Source: a virus. Taken from it: a DNA stretch of 43,680 nt. The translations under genes and the position numbers were made by a program. The DNA lies in IMG/VR virus record IMGVR_UViG_3300034095_000343, positions 1-43,680 of that record. The stretch is one strand, 5' to 3'. Of this stretch, positions 17,301 to 29,400 are shown piece after piece. Below the pieces are notes generated by a model that saw only the letters and a list, made by a program, of their open reading frames with translations, did not search any database and was not told where the DNA came from. Position 1 is the first letter of the stretch. Every line of letters begins with the position of its first letter.

Positions 17301-17747
17301 CGTCAGTATGTTCGTCAGGCTGAAGCTAAGAGTAAAACAAAGGCTGTTGGACAGGCTGTTGTTAATTCTATTTCTGACAAAATGGCTAAGAGTCAATTGG
17401 AAAACAGAACATTAGCTACAATGGAGAACTTGTACAACTACCGCTTTGACCCACGTTTCAGAGCTATGAACATGAATGCTCCTTTTCAGCCAGTGATTCC
17501 TACAATAGCTGGAACCAGCTCACAGAGAGTGCCTGTGTTAGACCAGAACGGAAACATTCTTTACTACGAGCAAAAGGTTGGAGATCAATCTACAGCTGTT
17601 GTATCTAGCCCTGCCACTACTCCTGGAACTCCTCAGACCTTTCTGAAGAAGAGTAACAAGGAGGAAATAGAGGGGGCAAGGAAAGGAACTTCTATTAAGA
17701 AAAAGAACCTGAACAGCTCAATTGTAAAGGCTTTAAAAAATATCTAA
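14343..17747 (+). CDS. Cargo/ejection-type virion protein with repeated KAQxG motifs, 1134 aa
   Basis: The protein opens with EFYKKYPTEEAFMAKHG. Four short basic motifs follow: KAQIG (residue 37), KAQGG (138), KAQNG (332) and KAQAG (710), each within or next to a Lys-rich stretch. Between about residues 510 and 580 lies an ordered block with PYLPDGGETIMFRGQSHDES, GIGITYGDNPVEVERGEPAL and LQDGG, similar to a block I recall from Bacteroidota phage structural proteins. Residues 380-408 are Gly/Ala-rich and mildly hydrophobic (GGTIGGVAGSFFGPAGKLIG), a possible membrane-active segment. The C-terminal 180 residues are helical and probably coiled coil (RMNQAMKNQIYKENRDKL). No catalytic motif is visible. 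Position and composition fit a packaged, ejected cargo protein. Its end precedes a promoter gap. Confidence 0.65.
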   Translation: MKAKMLKIAGVKSEKEFYKKYPTEEAFMAKHGKALKKAQIGSYIGGESGAGFQPVNFQEMYDAVDYGVTGSTNEMRKEEAYRQAELAAAQKQDGGDGGGIGASLGNLGKVFQTMGGEEGMADMASAIGGARKGKKIKKAQGGTEAQPEPQQSDYPDYQSWKSDHDLWKSGQTYVGMSAPSSGTISTAPASVNNPIEVEEKQGDKFMKAIGKYAGPAGKVVEGIQQLKEEKRALERAEQAEGVSALVKQAAGTRPEETQRRYVRPEDVVNTGEEFFPIYGVGTNVLAKDGASVGGGEIMNTFAPNTLYDDLGYEPLNDSERYKQFMHGGKMHKAQNGDWMEGTGFYNFANSGGTQATGQLLTSITGENAGGNLGGTIGGVAGSFFGPAGKLIGQTAGQLIGTAINRKPQKIKKAKEATQRNIQSTALQQGMQGGQAQYSSFMENGGTTSPYEWVSHTWQPQVIATFGENKVKDLLRAPKDADMLRAGGHLKEYTPPSAAAMSTERPDFQMGGELQTHWGGYAESMSQNPYLPDGGETIMFRGQSHDESDGKGNTGIGITYGDNPVEVERGEPALKLQDGGTPGDSSLVVFGNLKIPKAYVPLLGKEAEGKKFKTYVADLSKKENKINKNISKAVEELDELDVQTPFDKLRFNSLDLTINGGSATLKEIADNKTSAASLQNAINDTAEEYGLVADDLAKGKIKTAKLGKMIKAQAGYRSKYGLDPWTGDKTTGIKNASAFTAKEWDEIAEQIGFDKTGKKGNKAFQEYLFQDPELKAMIIDNHQKLYNSDPTSTARNWFDSKLGAGWAAPGLKRKDTPETGLEGPSTFKTRELKTITSDTGAPPKKDVPSIEYKRSGLVDVIGQVLPYVRPTDQEQLDPTQLMGEMYAMATNQLEPVQAQTLQPQLSVPYDISLQDILNENRASLRSQQRLVGYNPALQSQLGAQEYAANQKVLGEQFRMNQAMKNQIYKENRDKLDQFGLKNLEILDRQYVRQAEAKSKTKAVGQAVVNSISDKMAKSQLENRTLATMENLYNYRFDPRFRAMNMNAPFQPVIPTIAGTSSQRVPVLDQNGNILYYEQKVGDQSTAVVSSPATTPGTPQTFLKKSNKEEIEGARKGTSIKKKNLNSSIVKALKNI

Positions 17748-17750
17748 CTA

Positions 17751-17786
17751 ACTCAGTTATAGCGAATTACCAAAACTCGTTATAGC
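17751..17786. repeat. Direct repeat ACTC(A)GTTATAGC upstream of promoter
   Basis: ACTCAGTTATAGC (17751-17763) is repeated as ACTCGTTATAGC (17775-17786), one base shorter. The repeat starts lie 24 bases apart, just upstream of the promoter at 17789. This spacing and position suit a binding site for a regulator on the same face of DNA, but no function is proven. Confidence 0.4.
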
Positions 17787-17788
17787 TC

Positions 17789-17819
17789 TTGGAAATTATA
17801 ATTATTCATATTACATTTG
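17789..17819 (+). promoter_or_regulatory. Bacteroidota-type promoter before the ejection-protein genes
   Basis: TTG (17789-17791) and TACATTTG (17812-17819) are separated by 20 bases, matching the -33/-7 consensus TTG-N19-21-TAnnTTTG of Bacteroidota primary sigma factors. The -7 box is followed by CTAA, as in the promoter at 38152. The ATG at 17835 begins 16 bases after the box, so the leader would be only about ten bases. It lies in an 87-base gene-free gap. Confidence 0.65.
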
Positions 17820-17834
17820 CTAACTTGACATACA

Positions 17835-20459
17835 ATGGCTTCATTTACAGACATCATACCACAATTTAACCCCTATGTCCAACAGCTTCCTGTGGAAGCT
17901 ATGGTGCAGGTGGGTATGGAGAAACAGAAGCGCTACGATGAGGGTATCCAAAAGATTCAAACTCAGATAGATAATATTGCTGGGCTAGACATAGCTCAAG
18001 ATGCTCAACGAGTATATTTGCAATCTAAGCTGAACGAACTTGGAAACAACCTTAAAAACGTAGCTGCTGGTGATTTCTCCAACTTCCAACTTGTCAACTC
18101 TGTAGGAGGTATGACTGGTCAGCTTGTGAAAGACCCTCGTATTGTTAATGCTTTGTCTTCTACAAAAGCTTACAGAAAGGGACTAGAGGATATGACTACT
18201 CTTACCAAAGAAGGAAAAGCTTCTGCTTCTAGAACATGGGAATTTAAAAATGCAGCCAATGCTTGGCTTAATGGGGATGTTGATTCTTCTTTTAATACAT
18301 TATACAAACCTTACACCAACTACAGAAAGAACGCTACAGAGATAATCAAAGGACTCACTGGAGATAGTACCATCAGAGATGATGCTTTTGACGTTGATGC
18401 TAAGGGTAATCTTGTAATCAAGGATGCAATGACCCGTACAAAGCTTGCGGGTATTTCTCCAGAGAAGATTCAACAAGCTCTTTTAACAGGGCTTTCTCCT
18501 GATGACTGGGAACAAATATCAGTGGATGGTAGATACAACTATGCCAACACTACTCCTCAGTCTTTCGCAGAATCATTAAATGCTTCTTATAAGGGGAAGT
18601 ATGATGCCTTTGCTCAGCAAAGAACCATTCTTGAGAATGCAAAGTCTTCTACATCTTCTGCTGTAGAAAAGCAAAAGATTGATCAGAAGATTGGAGAACT
18701 TACTAAGATATTAAACAGTGTTCAGGAAGAATATAATAGCGTTTCAAGAACTTTTGATGATGGAGATGCTGAATCTGCAAAAGCAAGATTGTTCACAGCT
18801 AACTTCATGAATGGTTTTTCCAAAGCTTTCTCATACACAGAAACTGCTCAGACTTACGAAACTAGTCCATTTGCTCAAGCTCAACAGTGGAGAGAGAATA
18901 AGGCTCAAGAGTGGAAGAAGTTTACAATGGAATATTCACAAAGAGAGAGATTCCATAAAGACACAATGAGTCGAGAGGATGAGAAGATTAGATTGGAGAA
19001 ATTAGCACAAACAGGATATAGTGGTTTTCCAGCTCCTGTTGATCCTAAAGATGTACCTAATGTTGCTCTTGATAAAGTAGTTGCTACTATAGATGCCACC
19101 TTAAAAGATCTTAATACACAAGATGATGCTTTTATGAAGTCTCAAGGTAAGGACAAAGGGTGGCTTGACCAGCAAAAAATTGCATGGATGAAATCTCCTA
19201 ATGGTGTAGATCCATTAGTTGCTCAACATTTCAATCAGACAGAAGGAATAAGAAAATCTGTCCTAGAAGATCAGATAATGGTGGGTCAAATCAGTGCTGA
19301 GGCTGATAGAAAATATGGAGATGTTTATAAGAACATTCCAAAGAACGCCCCCAACCTTACTTACACTGCAGCTGATGGAAGTAAAACAACATACACTCCA
19401 AGAGACTTTGTAGATTTCAACAGTAAGATAAATAACTATAGAACAGTAAGTACTACTTCTGGTAGTCCTACAACAATGACTGGTGGAACAACAACAGTTG
19501 CATATAATGATGAGAAAGCTAAAGCAGAGTTGTCTCCAAAAGACTATAAACTTTATCAACTTCACAAAGAAAGATACTATAGGGGTGAGTCAAATTTAAA
19601 TAGAGCTGACCAAGTTCTTGCACAAAACTTAGAAAACTATCGTAAGACTGTAAACTTACCTTACCAACAAACACTAAAAGAAAAAGAAGAAGAGATAGGT
19701 AAGGAGGTGAAGAGAAGAGTGATGGGTTACCAAGGAGGAGAATATAACATTCCTACAACTAGTAAAATACAACAAGAAAGTTTAGCTAGTACATTTGCGT
19801 CAGTGGCAAACCTTGCTGAACAACAAAAAGGTGCAATAGCCAACTCTCCTGATCTAAATGTAGCAGTGTTAAAAAAGATTGCTGAGTCAGGTAATCCTCA
19901 GGGTACCATAAAAGTGGTAGAGGGTACAAGATATGCTCCTGCTATGTATGAGGTGACAGCAAGAGGAACTGCTGGTAGCACCACCTTTAGATTAACTGCT
20001 GAACAAAAAAATGCAATATTTGGAGATAGATTTGAAGCCTCTCCAGCTGTGCAAGCTTTTCGTCCTTATCAAGAGAGAATGATGAAGTTTAGTCAGATTG
20101 ATCCTCAAACAGGACAAACTAGTCCTTATATGTCTACTAGTCCTGAAGGTGGTCCAACAAATGTAAGCAATGCAGCTCTTGGTCCTACAGACTTCTTTAA
20201 CGTAAAGTCTTTTGGTGTTAGTGGAAATATTGTTACTGGAGATGGCGGTAGAACATATTCATTAAGATTAAATGTATATGATCCTATTACAAAATCATTA
20301 CAAGAAGATATTCCCTATCCAAGACTACTTCTTGAAGGTGAGGTGATTAATACTATGCAAGGACTTACCGATGCATCTTTATATCAATTGATTAGAGATA
20401 AAGTTCCAACTAATACCGATTTACAAAAATTACAAAAAGCTTCTAAAAATCCTCTCTAA
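17835..20459 (+). CDS. Cargo/ejection-type virion protein, 874 aa
   Basis: The N-terminus (NPYVQQLPVEAMVQVGMEKQ then KRYDEGIQKIQTQIDNIAG, residues 12-51) is a helical segment I associate with crAss-like virion proteins encoded beside the polymerase giant. The rest is helical and charged, with a probable coiled coil around residues 265-305 (QQRTILENAKSSTSSAVEKQ onward) and another near 355-400 (WRENKAQEWKKF). The C-terminal 120 residues look beta-rich. No catalytic motif is seen. The gene follows its own promoter, and its TAA stop overlaps the ATG of the 4175-aa polymerase protein by one base (TAATG), so the two are probably made in linked amounts. A packaged partner or chaperone of the polymerase is a reasonable inference. 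Confidence 0.65.
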   Translation: MASFTDIIPQFNPYVQQLPVEAMVQVGMEKQKRYDEGIQKIQTQIDNIAGLDIAQDAQRVYLQSKLNELGNNLKNVAAGDFSNFQLVNSVGGMTGQLVKDPRIVNALSSTKAYRKGLEDMTTLTKEGKASASRTWEFKNAANAWLNGDVDSSFNTLYKPYTNYRKNATEIIKGLTGDSTIRDDAFDVDAKGNLVIKDAMTRTKLAGISPEKIQQALLTGLSPDDWEQISVDGRYNYANTTPQSFAESLNASYKGKYDAFAQQRTILENAKSSTSSAVEKQKIDQKIGELTKILNSVQEEYNSVSRTFDDGDAESAKARLFTANFMNGFSKAFSYTETAQTYETSPFAQAQQWRENKAQEWKKFTMEYSQRERFHKDTMSREDEKIRLEKLAQTGYSGFPAPVDPKDVPNVALDKVVATIDATLKDLNTQDDAFMKSQGKDKGWLDQQKIAWMKSPNGVDPLVAQHFNQTEGIRKSVLEDQIMVGQISAEADRKYGDVYKNIPKNAPNLTYTAADGSKTTYTPRDFVDFNSKINNYRTVSTTSGSPTTMTGGTTTVAYNDEKAKAELSPKDYKLYQLHKERYYRGESNLNRADQVLAQNLENYRKTVNLPYQQTLKEKEEEIGKEVKRRVMGYQGGEYNIPTTSKIQQESLASTFASVANLAEQQKGAIANSPDLNVAVLKKIAESGNPQGTIKVVEGTRYAPAMYEVTARGTAGSTTFRLTAEQKNAIFGDRFEASPAVQAFRPYQERMMKFSQIDPQTGQTSPYMSTSPEGGPTNVSNAALGPTDFFNVKSFGVSGNIVTGDGGRTYSLRLNVYDPITKSLQEDIPYPRLLLEGEVINTMQGLTDASLYQLIRDKVPTNTDLQKLQKASKNPL

Positions 20460-23400
20460 TGGCAGAAAACCCATTGAATCCTCAGGTACCTCTACTTGAT
20501 AGAATGGCTCTAGAAGAACAGTATGGTGGATATACACCTGCTGACATTCCAGAGCCTCTTCCTAATATACCGTTTAGAGGACTTAGCACACCAACTCCTG
20601 GTGGAGGTGGTGAGTCTGTGTCTCCACTTGAGGCACTTGATGCTTCTGTTAGATCATCTAACAAAGGACTACAGGGTGGTTCCATTCGTCGTTCTCTAGG
20701 AGAACTTACTAATCCTAGATACAATGTATTTGTACCTGGTGATTACAATAATGAGGATGCGTATGCTCAGGGACAAAGCTGGACTGAGAAGATGGTGAAT
20801 GGTGTGGGTAAAGGATTGGCTCTTACAGGTACAACCTTTTTACAAGGCACATTAGGTCTTGTTAACGGTGTTGGTAACTGGATAGCTACAGGTAACTTTT
20901 CTTCATTCTATGATAATGACCTCAATAGAGGATTAGATAATTTAAATAAGCAACTGGACGATAACCTACTTCCTAACTACTACACAGATGTTGAGAAGGA
21001 AGCTAAATGGTATTCTCCTGATAATCTTTTTACAGCCAACTTTGCTTGGAATGGTATTGTAAAGAACCTTGGCTTTGCTGCTGGTGCAGCTCTTACAGGA
21101 GGTGTATACAGTGCTGGCATTAAAGCACTTAGCGCACTTCCTGGTATCTCTCGCCTTGTATCTGTTGGTAAACAAGCTGAGGTGTTAGCTGCTACAGAAG
21201 CAGGACTTACATCTGTTAATAAGGTGGCTGATACATTTGGTAAGGTGAAATCTCTATCTGATAGATTTATCACATCCTACAATGTATTAAACAAAGGAGG
21301 AAGAGCTGTTGTTGCTGGTCTCTCTACAACAGGTGAGGCTGGATTTGAAGCATTGCAAACTCTTAATGAAAAGAGAAATGAACTGATTCAAGAATATGTA
21401 GCTGCAAATGATGGTGTATATCCTGATGCTCAAGCAATGGAAGACATCAATGCAAAGGCTTCAGAAGTGGGCAACTCTGCTTTCTTATTGAACGTTGGTT
21501 TACTTACAGCTACTAACTACATCCAGTTCCCAAGAATACTTGGTTCTACATACAAAGGAGAGAAGTCTGTATTAAATGAACTTACAAGAGAAACAAAGAA
21601 CATCATTGAAGATGGTGGTAAGTATATAGCTAAGCCTTCACGTGCTGGTAAGATTCTTGGCACGCTTGATAAAATCAGACCATATACATTCTCTACATCT
21701 GAAGCATTTGAAGAAGGTGCTCAGTTTGCTATTGGTAAAGGTGTAGAAAACTATTATAACAAGAAGAACAACAACGAACCTACTAGCTTCCTTGAAAGTT
21801 TATCAGAAGGATTTATACAAACCTTTGGTACAGACGAAGGTATGGAGAACGTGTTGATTGGTGGATTGTCTGGAGCTATCATGCAGGGCAGGGGTAGATT
21901 TAGAGAGGACATGGCTAAGTCTAGAAACACAGCAGACGCTATCCAAAAGTTCAATAAGTATAGACTATCAGACTTTACAAAGGACACAATTGATTCTGTA
22001 AATCGTGGCACTGTGCTACAACAGGAAAGAGAAGGGTTCTTGAAGAAAGGTGATGTTCTGAATAGTAAAGATAGAGAGGCAGACTTTGTAATCAACTATC
22101 TGTCTCCTCGTATTAAGTATGGTAGGTTTGATCTTGTAGAAGCAGAAATCAGAGATAACAGAGCGCTAGCTAGTACAGAAGAAGGTTTTGCTCAGCTTGT
22201 TGCTGAGGGTAAAGCTCTTCCTACAGATACAAGAGAGGCATTCTTAGATCGTCTCACTAAGCTTGAACAGACAGCTAATAACACTTTATCTCTCTACCAA
22301 TCTCTTAACTTACGTTATGGAGGACAGGTTGATGATAATGGTAATCCATTATATACATCAGCTGTAATAGACAAGATGATATATGCTGCTTCTAAAGTGG
22401 CTGACTATGATGTACGTATCCCTGCTCTCACTCCTGAGCTTTCAGCTGCTGGTATTAATGTAGACCAGGTGATGAGAGATATTATTGATGGTAATGTAGA
22501 TAGTTTCAATGATGCTATTGACAACATCAAGGGTATGAAAGATCTCACCGATGATCAAAAAGAAGACCTTGGCCAAGCTCTAGAGGATGTAGCTGAAATG
22601 GCTGTTCGTAGAGACAACTATCTAAAAGAGTACAATGAGATAAAGAAAGAACCTGTTAAGTTCCAAGAGTTTACCCCTACTGACACAGAAGAAACTGAAG
22701 CCCCTAAAGGAGAAACCATCAAGGTGAAAACCAAAACTGGTGAGAAAGAAGTGGAGGTGGGTACAGAATACTTTGTTGGTAAGGGAGTGGATTATGACAA
22801 AGATGGCTTAGAGGTTCCTGTAGAAATAGCTTCACTTACAATCCTTGGTGAGAATGAAGATGGCACCATCAAGATAAAAGATAACAAGGGACAGATTAGA
22901 GATGTGTCCAAGCAAGTGCTTGAAGATTATAAGCTTGGAAAGGTGGCAGATCTTCGTGCTAATAAAACAGCTAATTATTTTTACAAGCATAGAAACGAAA
23001 TCTTTGAATACAACTTTGGAGAGAAGTTTGGTGGTAAAAAACCAGGAAGACTTGAATACCAGAATGGTAAGCTCTTCTTTGTGTACAAAGATGATAAGGG
23101 TAAGATTAGAAGAAAGGCACTGAAGAATGAATACTTTGTTGCTCAGGAAGGATATACACAAGCTCGTATTAAGAAGATAGGTGAAACAGAAAACGAAGAG
23201 CAAAGAGTTGCTAGAGAAGAGTTTACATCTGCTGAAGAGATTGCTAAGCAGAAAGAAACCCTAGCTAAGAATAGAGACGCACGTCTTGAAATCATCACAC
23301 AACTTGAGACCGAAACTAGAGAGCGTCTTGAGGAAGTGAGTAAAAAGCTTGAAACCAAAAAGAAAGAGCTTGATGGCATCCAAAAAGACTTAGCTAAGAT

Positions 23401-26400
23401 AGGTGAAGATGTGAGAGTGGCTGAACCTCGTACGAAAAAAGAGAAAGCCCTTGAAGCAAAGTATCCTGAGCTTAGTCGTCAGAAGGCTAGATTTAGTAAA
23501 GTGTTCTCTACCACTAGTAAAGCTCTAAGCAAGCTTTCTCGTATGAGAGAAGATGTGCAAGATGAGATAGCTAAGCTTACAGCTGAGAAGAATGAGCTTG
23601 AGCTTAACCTTGCATACTTTGAAGACTTTGGTCAAAACCTTGACGAATTACCAGAAAACAGTGGTGAGTTCTTGAAGGAACTTAAAGAACAAGTGCAGTG
23701 GGTGGATATGCTCATCAAAGAAACTGGTGACAATATCAACAGTCTTGCTAAGCTTAGTAAAACTATTGAGAGCGCAATCAAAGACTTTGCAGCATTCCTT
23801 AAAGATTCTCTACAGAAGTTTGACGAAGACTACCCACAATACATCAAAGATACTCTTGCTGAGATTCAAGGTGGTAACTTCATCATCAAGAACTTCGGAG
23901 ACCTTAGAGACTATCTAGCAGACTATGCCATCCTACAAGATCTACAACAAGAGATTAGTGTAAGTGAGGGTAGGTTGCAAGATGTTGAAGGTCAAGTAGA
24001 TCAGTTGTACAAACAACTTGATGAACTTGGTGCTGAATACAATGCTAAGAAACAAATCCTTGATAGATTCCAATCTGTAGCTGATGCCTACCAAGCTAGG
24101 AAGGCTGAGGAAACTAAGATGATGGAGAACGAGCAACTGTTAGCTGAAGCTCTTGGCACAGCTGAATCAGGTGTTCAAACAGCAGAGTTTAATAAAGAGT
24201 ACGAACCTACAGCTAAGAAGTCTGATGAGATTATTCCTAGAGCTACCATGGGTATTGTAAGAGGTAAGCCTCATCAAATACGAGCTAACACATTTGGATT
24301 TAACCTAAATAGGTTTACTAATAGAAAGAACATTCGTGGTGTATATGTTACATCTAAGAATGAGGACCAACTGATTCCTGGTATCACAGACATGTTGAGA
24401 ATGGATGAGGCTGGACAGATTGATGAGGACATCAACAAGGATGAAATTATCGCTCTTGTTATGGTTCAGGAGGATGAGGATGGTAACATTCAACTTGTAG
24501 GAGTGGATGGACAACCTATTCCTGATGGAGCTAATGCTTTAGAGTCTGCCATATTCCAAGTGTTCCCTGATGCTAATTTAACATGGGGTGCTGAGTTTAA
24601 CAACGAAAGCATGTTCCGTAAGGACACTCCTCAGGAAGTTAAAGATGCTGTTACAAAACAATACAAGGAATGGCGCACCTCAGTGCTTGAGAACCCAGAC
24701 CTATCAGAGCGTCATGAGATTGAAGCTTCCTTTGGAAGAGTTGAGAATGTGACAGACGCTGATGGTAAGATTATCTATGACACCAGAACATCTGTACAAG
24801 ATGCTAACCTCATCACTACTGATGAGTTAGAGAGTACACAGTTAATTAAGATACCAACCCTTCCTACAGAAGGTAATAATATTGCTGTTGAAAATCAAGG
24901 CACTGTAACATTCAGAGTTCCTGTGGGAACCGTGCTCCTTGAAACCCCTAATGGACTGGTTAAACTCCAGAACAAAAAGCATAGTGAGAAAGAAGCTGAA
25001 ACTATCTACCAAGCTATTCTTCAGCTAGCTAAGAACATGCTTGATCCACAAGTGGGTATAAAGGATGCTAAGTCTGAACGTTTACTTAACTGGTTGAAAT
25101 CCACTGTATACTGGGGTATTCCTGAAGATCAAAATAAGAAAAGGAAACCTGCAGGTTATAACAGTGCATTCTTTGAAAAGGACAGTGAGACTGGAAAGTT
25201 GATGCTCACACTCTCTGGAAAGGGTAAAGACTTTGTGTTTACACCTACAGCTCTAGAGGAAAACAAAGATGCTATTGTTCTCATGTTATCAAACATGTAC
25301 AACAATATCAACAGTCACTTTGCTAAGCAACTTAATGAACCTTACGAAGAAATCTTATCCATCTCTGAATCTGGTGAGATAACCAGCAGAACATGGAAGA
25401 ACTATCAGTCATATCTGTTATCTAACCAAACTCCTGATGGTAAGGTGAGAAGTGGTGAGGAGCTTCCTCTATCTACCACTGTTAGACCTACTACCAATGA
25501 GGAGGATATTAACAGAACAAACATCTACTTCTTTACAACCGACACAGCTGATAACTTTGTTATCCCTGTAGTTGAGAAGAAGAAAGCTGTAACACCTAAG
25601 GTGTTAACACCAGGTGCTCCTACAACAGCAGCTGTATTACAACCAGACACTTCTGCTCTAGCACAAGTACAAGGAACAGCTAGAACAGAACCTATTACAA
25701 CAGCCACTCCTGTTACATATAAGTTAGATGGAACAACTCCACAAACATATACTTCTCCAGAAGGAAAGAAGATCATATTTAAAGCTCCTGCTGACACTAC
25801 AGCTGAAAACGCTACTACCAAAATACAGATTCTACAAGGTGGTGATTTAGATGAGGTGGTTGCTAAGATAAAAGCTGGAGGAAAAGATCCTGGAGAAATG
25901 TTAAAGAAGGCAATATTTGCAAATGCTATTGCTCCTATGCTCAATCAAATGAGAGCTATGGAAGCTGAGCTAACTGTAACTATTCCTGATGATGTAGAAG
26001 AAGTGGTGGTTGCTGATGCTGAGTCTAAGATGGGTAAGCCTATCAGTCAGTCTGTACTAGATGCTGTAAACAAGAAAATTAGTGGACTAGATAATGAGGC
26101 TCTACGTGTAGTGATTGAGAAAGAACTTAAAGCATTCGTTCCTGAGAACTGGAGTCAAGTGGAAACATGGCTTAAGGCTAACTTCCCTAACGTTCCTGTA
26201 TATCGTGTGAAGAACATCATCCAAGCTACCAACGGTAGACAAGCTTGGGGTATGTTCAAGGATGGTGCAATATACATCTATGAGAATGCTGAAGTGGGTA
26301 CAGTGTATCACGAGGTGTTCCATGCTGTATGGAGAATGTTCTCCGATCCTGCAGAACAGAAAGCTGTATTAGATGAAATGAGATCTAGAGGTGGTAAGTT

Positions 26401-29400
26401 CTATGACAGAGCTTCCATGAAAGACATTAGCTATTCTGAAGCTACAGAAGAGCAGCTTGAAGAAAAGCTGGCTGAAGAGTTCAGAGACTACGTACAGTTT
26501 AAGAAGATTCCTGCTAAGCCTACAAAAGGCAGACCGTATATATTAAAGCTGTTTGCTGATATGGTGACAGCTATTAAAGAGTTCTTCCTTGGACCAAATG
26601 CTGATTCCAAGGTGGCTAAGATGTTTGGAAAGATTGGTCAGGGTTATTACAAATCCCACGTACCATTCCAAAACAGTCTTGCTTTCGCTAAAGAGGGTGT
26701 GATTGATATCGAGGATGCATTTGCTGATTCAGATGCTGCTCTTAGTCTTAAGGACATTAATGACAAAGAAAGAAGTGACATCATTCAACACATGACCTAC
26801 CTCACTCTAGCGGATCTAATCAAGACAGACGAAAGCCTGTTCAACATTGAGAAGAGAAACAAGAAGCAAGTGTATGCTAAGCTGAAGGACCAAGTGCTTG
26901 AGACCATCTCTCAGAAGATTCGTATGGCCCAATCACTTGTTAGTGAGGGTGCATTTACACAAGAGGAAGTTAATCCTCTTATATCCAACACATTGCAATT
27001 GATGCAAAATGTTGAGGATCAATGGGGTACAATCACTGAAAGACATGAGGAGTATCTGAAGAGTTATGCTATTGAGTTTGATGAGAACGATAACATCAAC
27101 CTCAGAGATGAGAACAATAGTGGTAGAGAAACCTATCAGGATGCTACCAAGATAGATAACTTCAAAAAGTCTAACAGTGCTGTAAAGATATTATTAGCTA
27201 CTGTTCCTGAAGTGGATGATGCTGGTAAGCTTGTTCCTTCATCTATTGGTGGAGCAAAACTACTACCTGTAAGTAAGACATACATTAGCATGATGAACAA
27301 CCTACACACTTCTGCTAGCGTAGAAGAGATGTTAGGTAGACTTCGTCAGATGGCTGTAAGCGATCCTAACTACAGAACATTATACAGAAGAATTACCAAG
27401 AGAGACTGGAAAGATGGTGGTGTTGACCTATCTAAGGTGGACACACAACATGGTTTGCAGCTTATTAGTTCTATATGGAACACATTCAAGAAGCAGAACC
27501 CTGATGTAAGAAACGTGTTTGTTCTTGAGAATGGAGAAGTGGTTGTGGGTGAAGCAAACCTTGCTTCTGCTGCACAACAACTTAGAAGTGAATACATTAA
27601 CTCAATTGTATTCAAGGCTAAAGAAGGTAAAGGATTCTTTACATACGATGATAAGGAGAAGGTATTCAAGGGAGACCCTGCTAAGCTAAAAGGTGTAAAC
27701 CTGAATAGTGTTACAGCTATGGTGGACTTCCTAAACAAAATGGGAATACCATTCACTGTATCTGATGTAAATAAGATGACTCCTGAGCAATACAAAGTGT
27801 TCAAAGGAGCTGTTGCTGGTATCAAAGAAAGTATTTCCAAAACAGAAAAGATTGCTACCTTCTCTGGAAAGGCTCTTGGTATGAGTGGTCGTTTACTTGA
27901 GCTTGGTCTTGTGAAGAGTGCTGTAAGCAACCCTGAGTTCAGCAGCACATATTTTAACGTATCTGGTGAGCGTACACAATCTTTTATTGGTACAAATGCT
28001 GCTAGTGATTTATCTGATTTCCTTTCTAAACTTGAAAGATTTAATAAAGAGTCTGTAGGTGGTACAGGTTATAGTTACCTTTTGACAGATTCATTTACTA
28101 AGGGTTCTAATCTGTTGAAAAGAATGTTCACAGATGCTGGCACTCGTAAAGCAGACACAGAAGACTTATTCAAGATTGGATATGTAAGTGGGTTAGTGAA
28201 TGAAGAAAAAGGTAAGCGTAAAGAGTCTTCTAGACTTACATACAAAGATCGTCTGGTTCAAGAACTAAATCTTAACCTATCAGGGTACTACCTAAATCTT
28301 GTTCCTGGGGATGCATCTATTGAATGGATGATTAAGATGGGCAATGCTATATCTACAGCCTCTATTAGTAGAGGAATGGATGATATCAATGCTATCTTCA
28401 AAGAATATTTTAAAGCTGAGCTTGAACTAGTTAGAGAAAATCGTCCTGTAGCAAAAGGTAGAAAGTCTAATGAGATGCGCTTCTTCAAAGGTATCCTTGG
28501 TGATACATTGCATTCAGATGTATTGGCTGCTAAAGGAACTCCTGAAGAAGTGTACAAAGCATTTGAGAATAAGATAAATGGTAAGCTGGCTGACTTCATA
28601 CAAAAAGATATGATCAAGCTGAAGCAATCCCTCACACAGTTTGGCATTCTGAAGGAAGGTATGTTAGGCTTTGAGTTTGAAAACATTAATCTACCAAATA
28701 ATATTGGTGAGAAAGAAGTGGACAGACAACTCATGGCCCTTACAGCCAACTATATGATTGCTAACATCGAGATGCACAAGCTCCTCTATTCTGATCCATA
28801 TCAGTATGAGGATGAACTTAAGCGTATCAAGAGTTTCAACTCTCCACGCCAGGCTATCATTAATAGCTCTCCAAAGATGAACGCTGCTCTGAGCAATGTT
28901 TGGAACAGAGGATTCAGCGCTGGAGATATTGGCTTTACGAAGTTTACACAAGACTATTTCCGTTCAGCTACACATGCTGACGTAATTGGTATAATTGATC
29001 TTCCTAACTATACATCATTTAAAGAAACTGATGGTAGTGGTATCATTAGTATGAAAGCTAACCGTCAGTTCAGAATCAGAGCTGGTAATTGGAATAGTGA
29101 AGAAGAGCGTCAATACAGATATGATGTTGCTTGGGAGAAGAACGATAAGAATCTTCCTCTAAGTAATGAAGAAGTGGCTATCCTTGGTGCTGGTAACCCT
29201 GGCATCCAGAGTGCATACACTCCTCTTAAGCCAATCGTGTCTGGTAGCAAACTTGCAAAGAATGGTACAGCTAGCTCATACAATAATGTGGTGTTAGACA
29301 AGTTCGCTCTCTATCCTCTATCCTATCGTATTATGAAAGAGATAGACAAGGATGCTAATGCTATCAAGTTGTATGACAAGATGCAGAGAGAAGACATTGA

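Noticed and set aside
17748-17834. Small RNA gene or tRNA in the gap before 17835
   Set aside because: The 87-base gap shows a direct repeat and a promoter but no cloverleaf or strong hairpin. No tRNA pattern was seen elsewhere in the window either.
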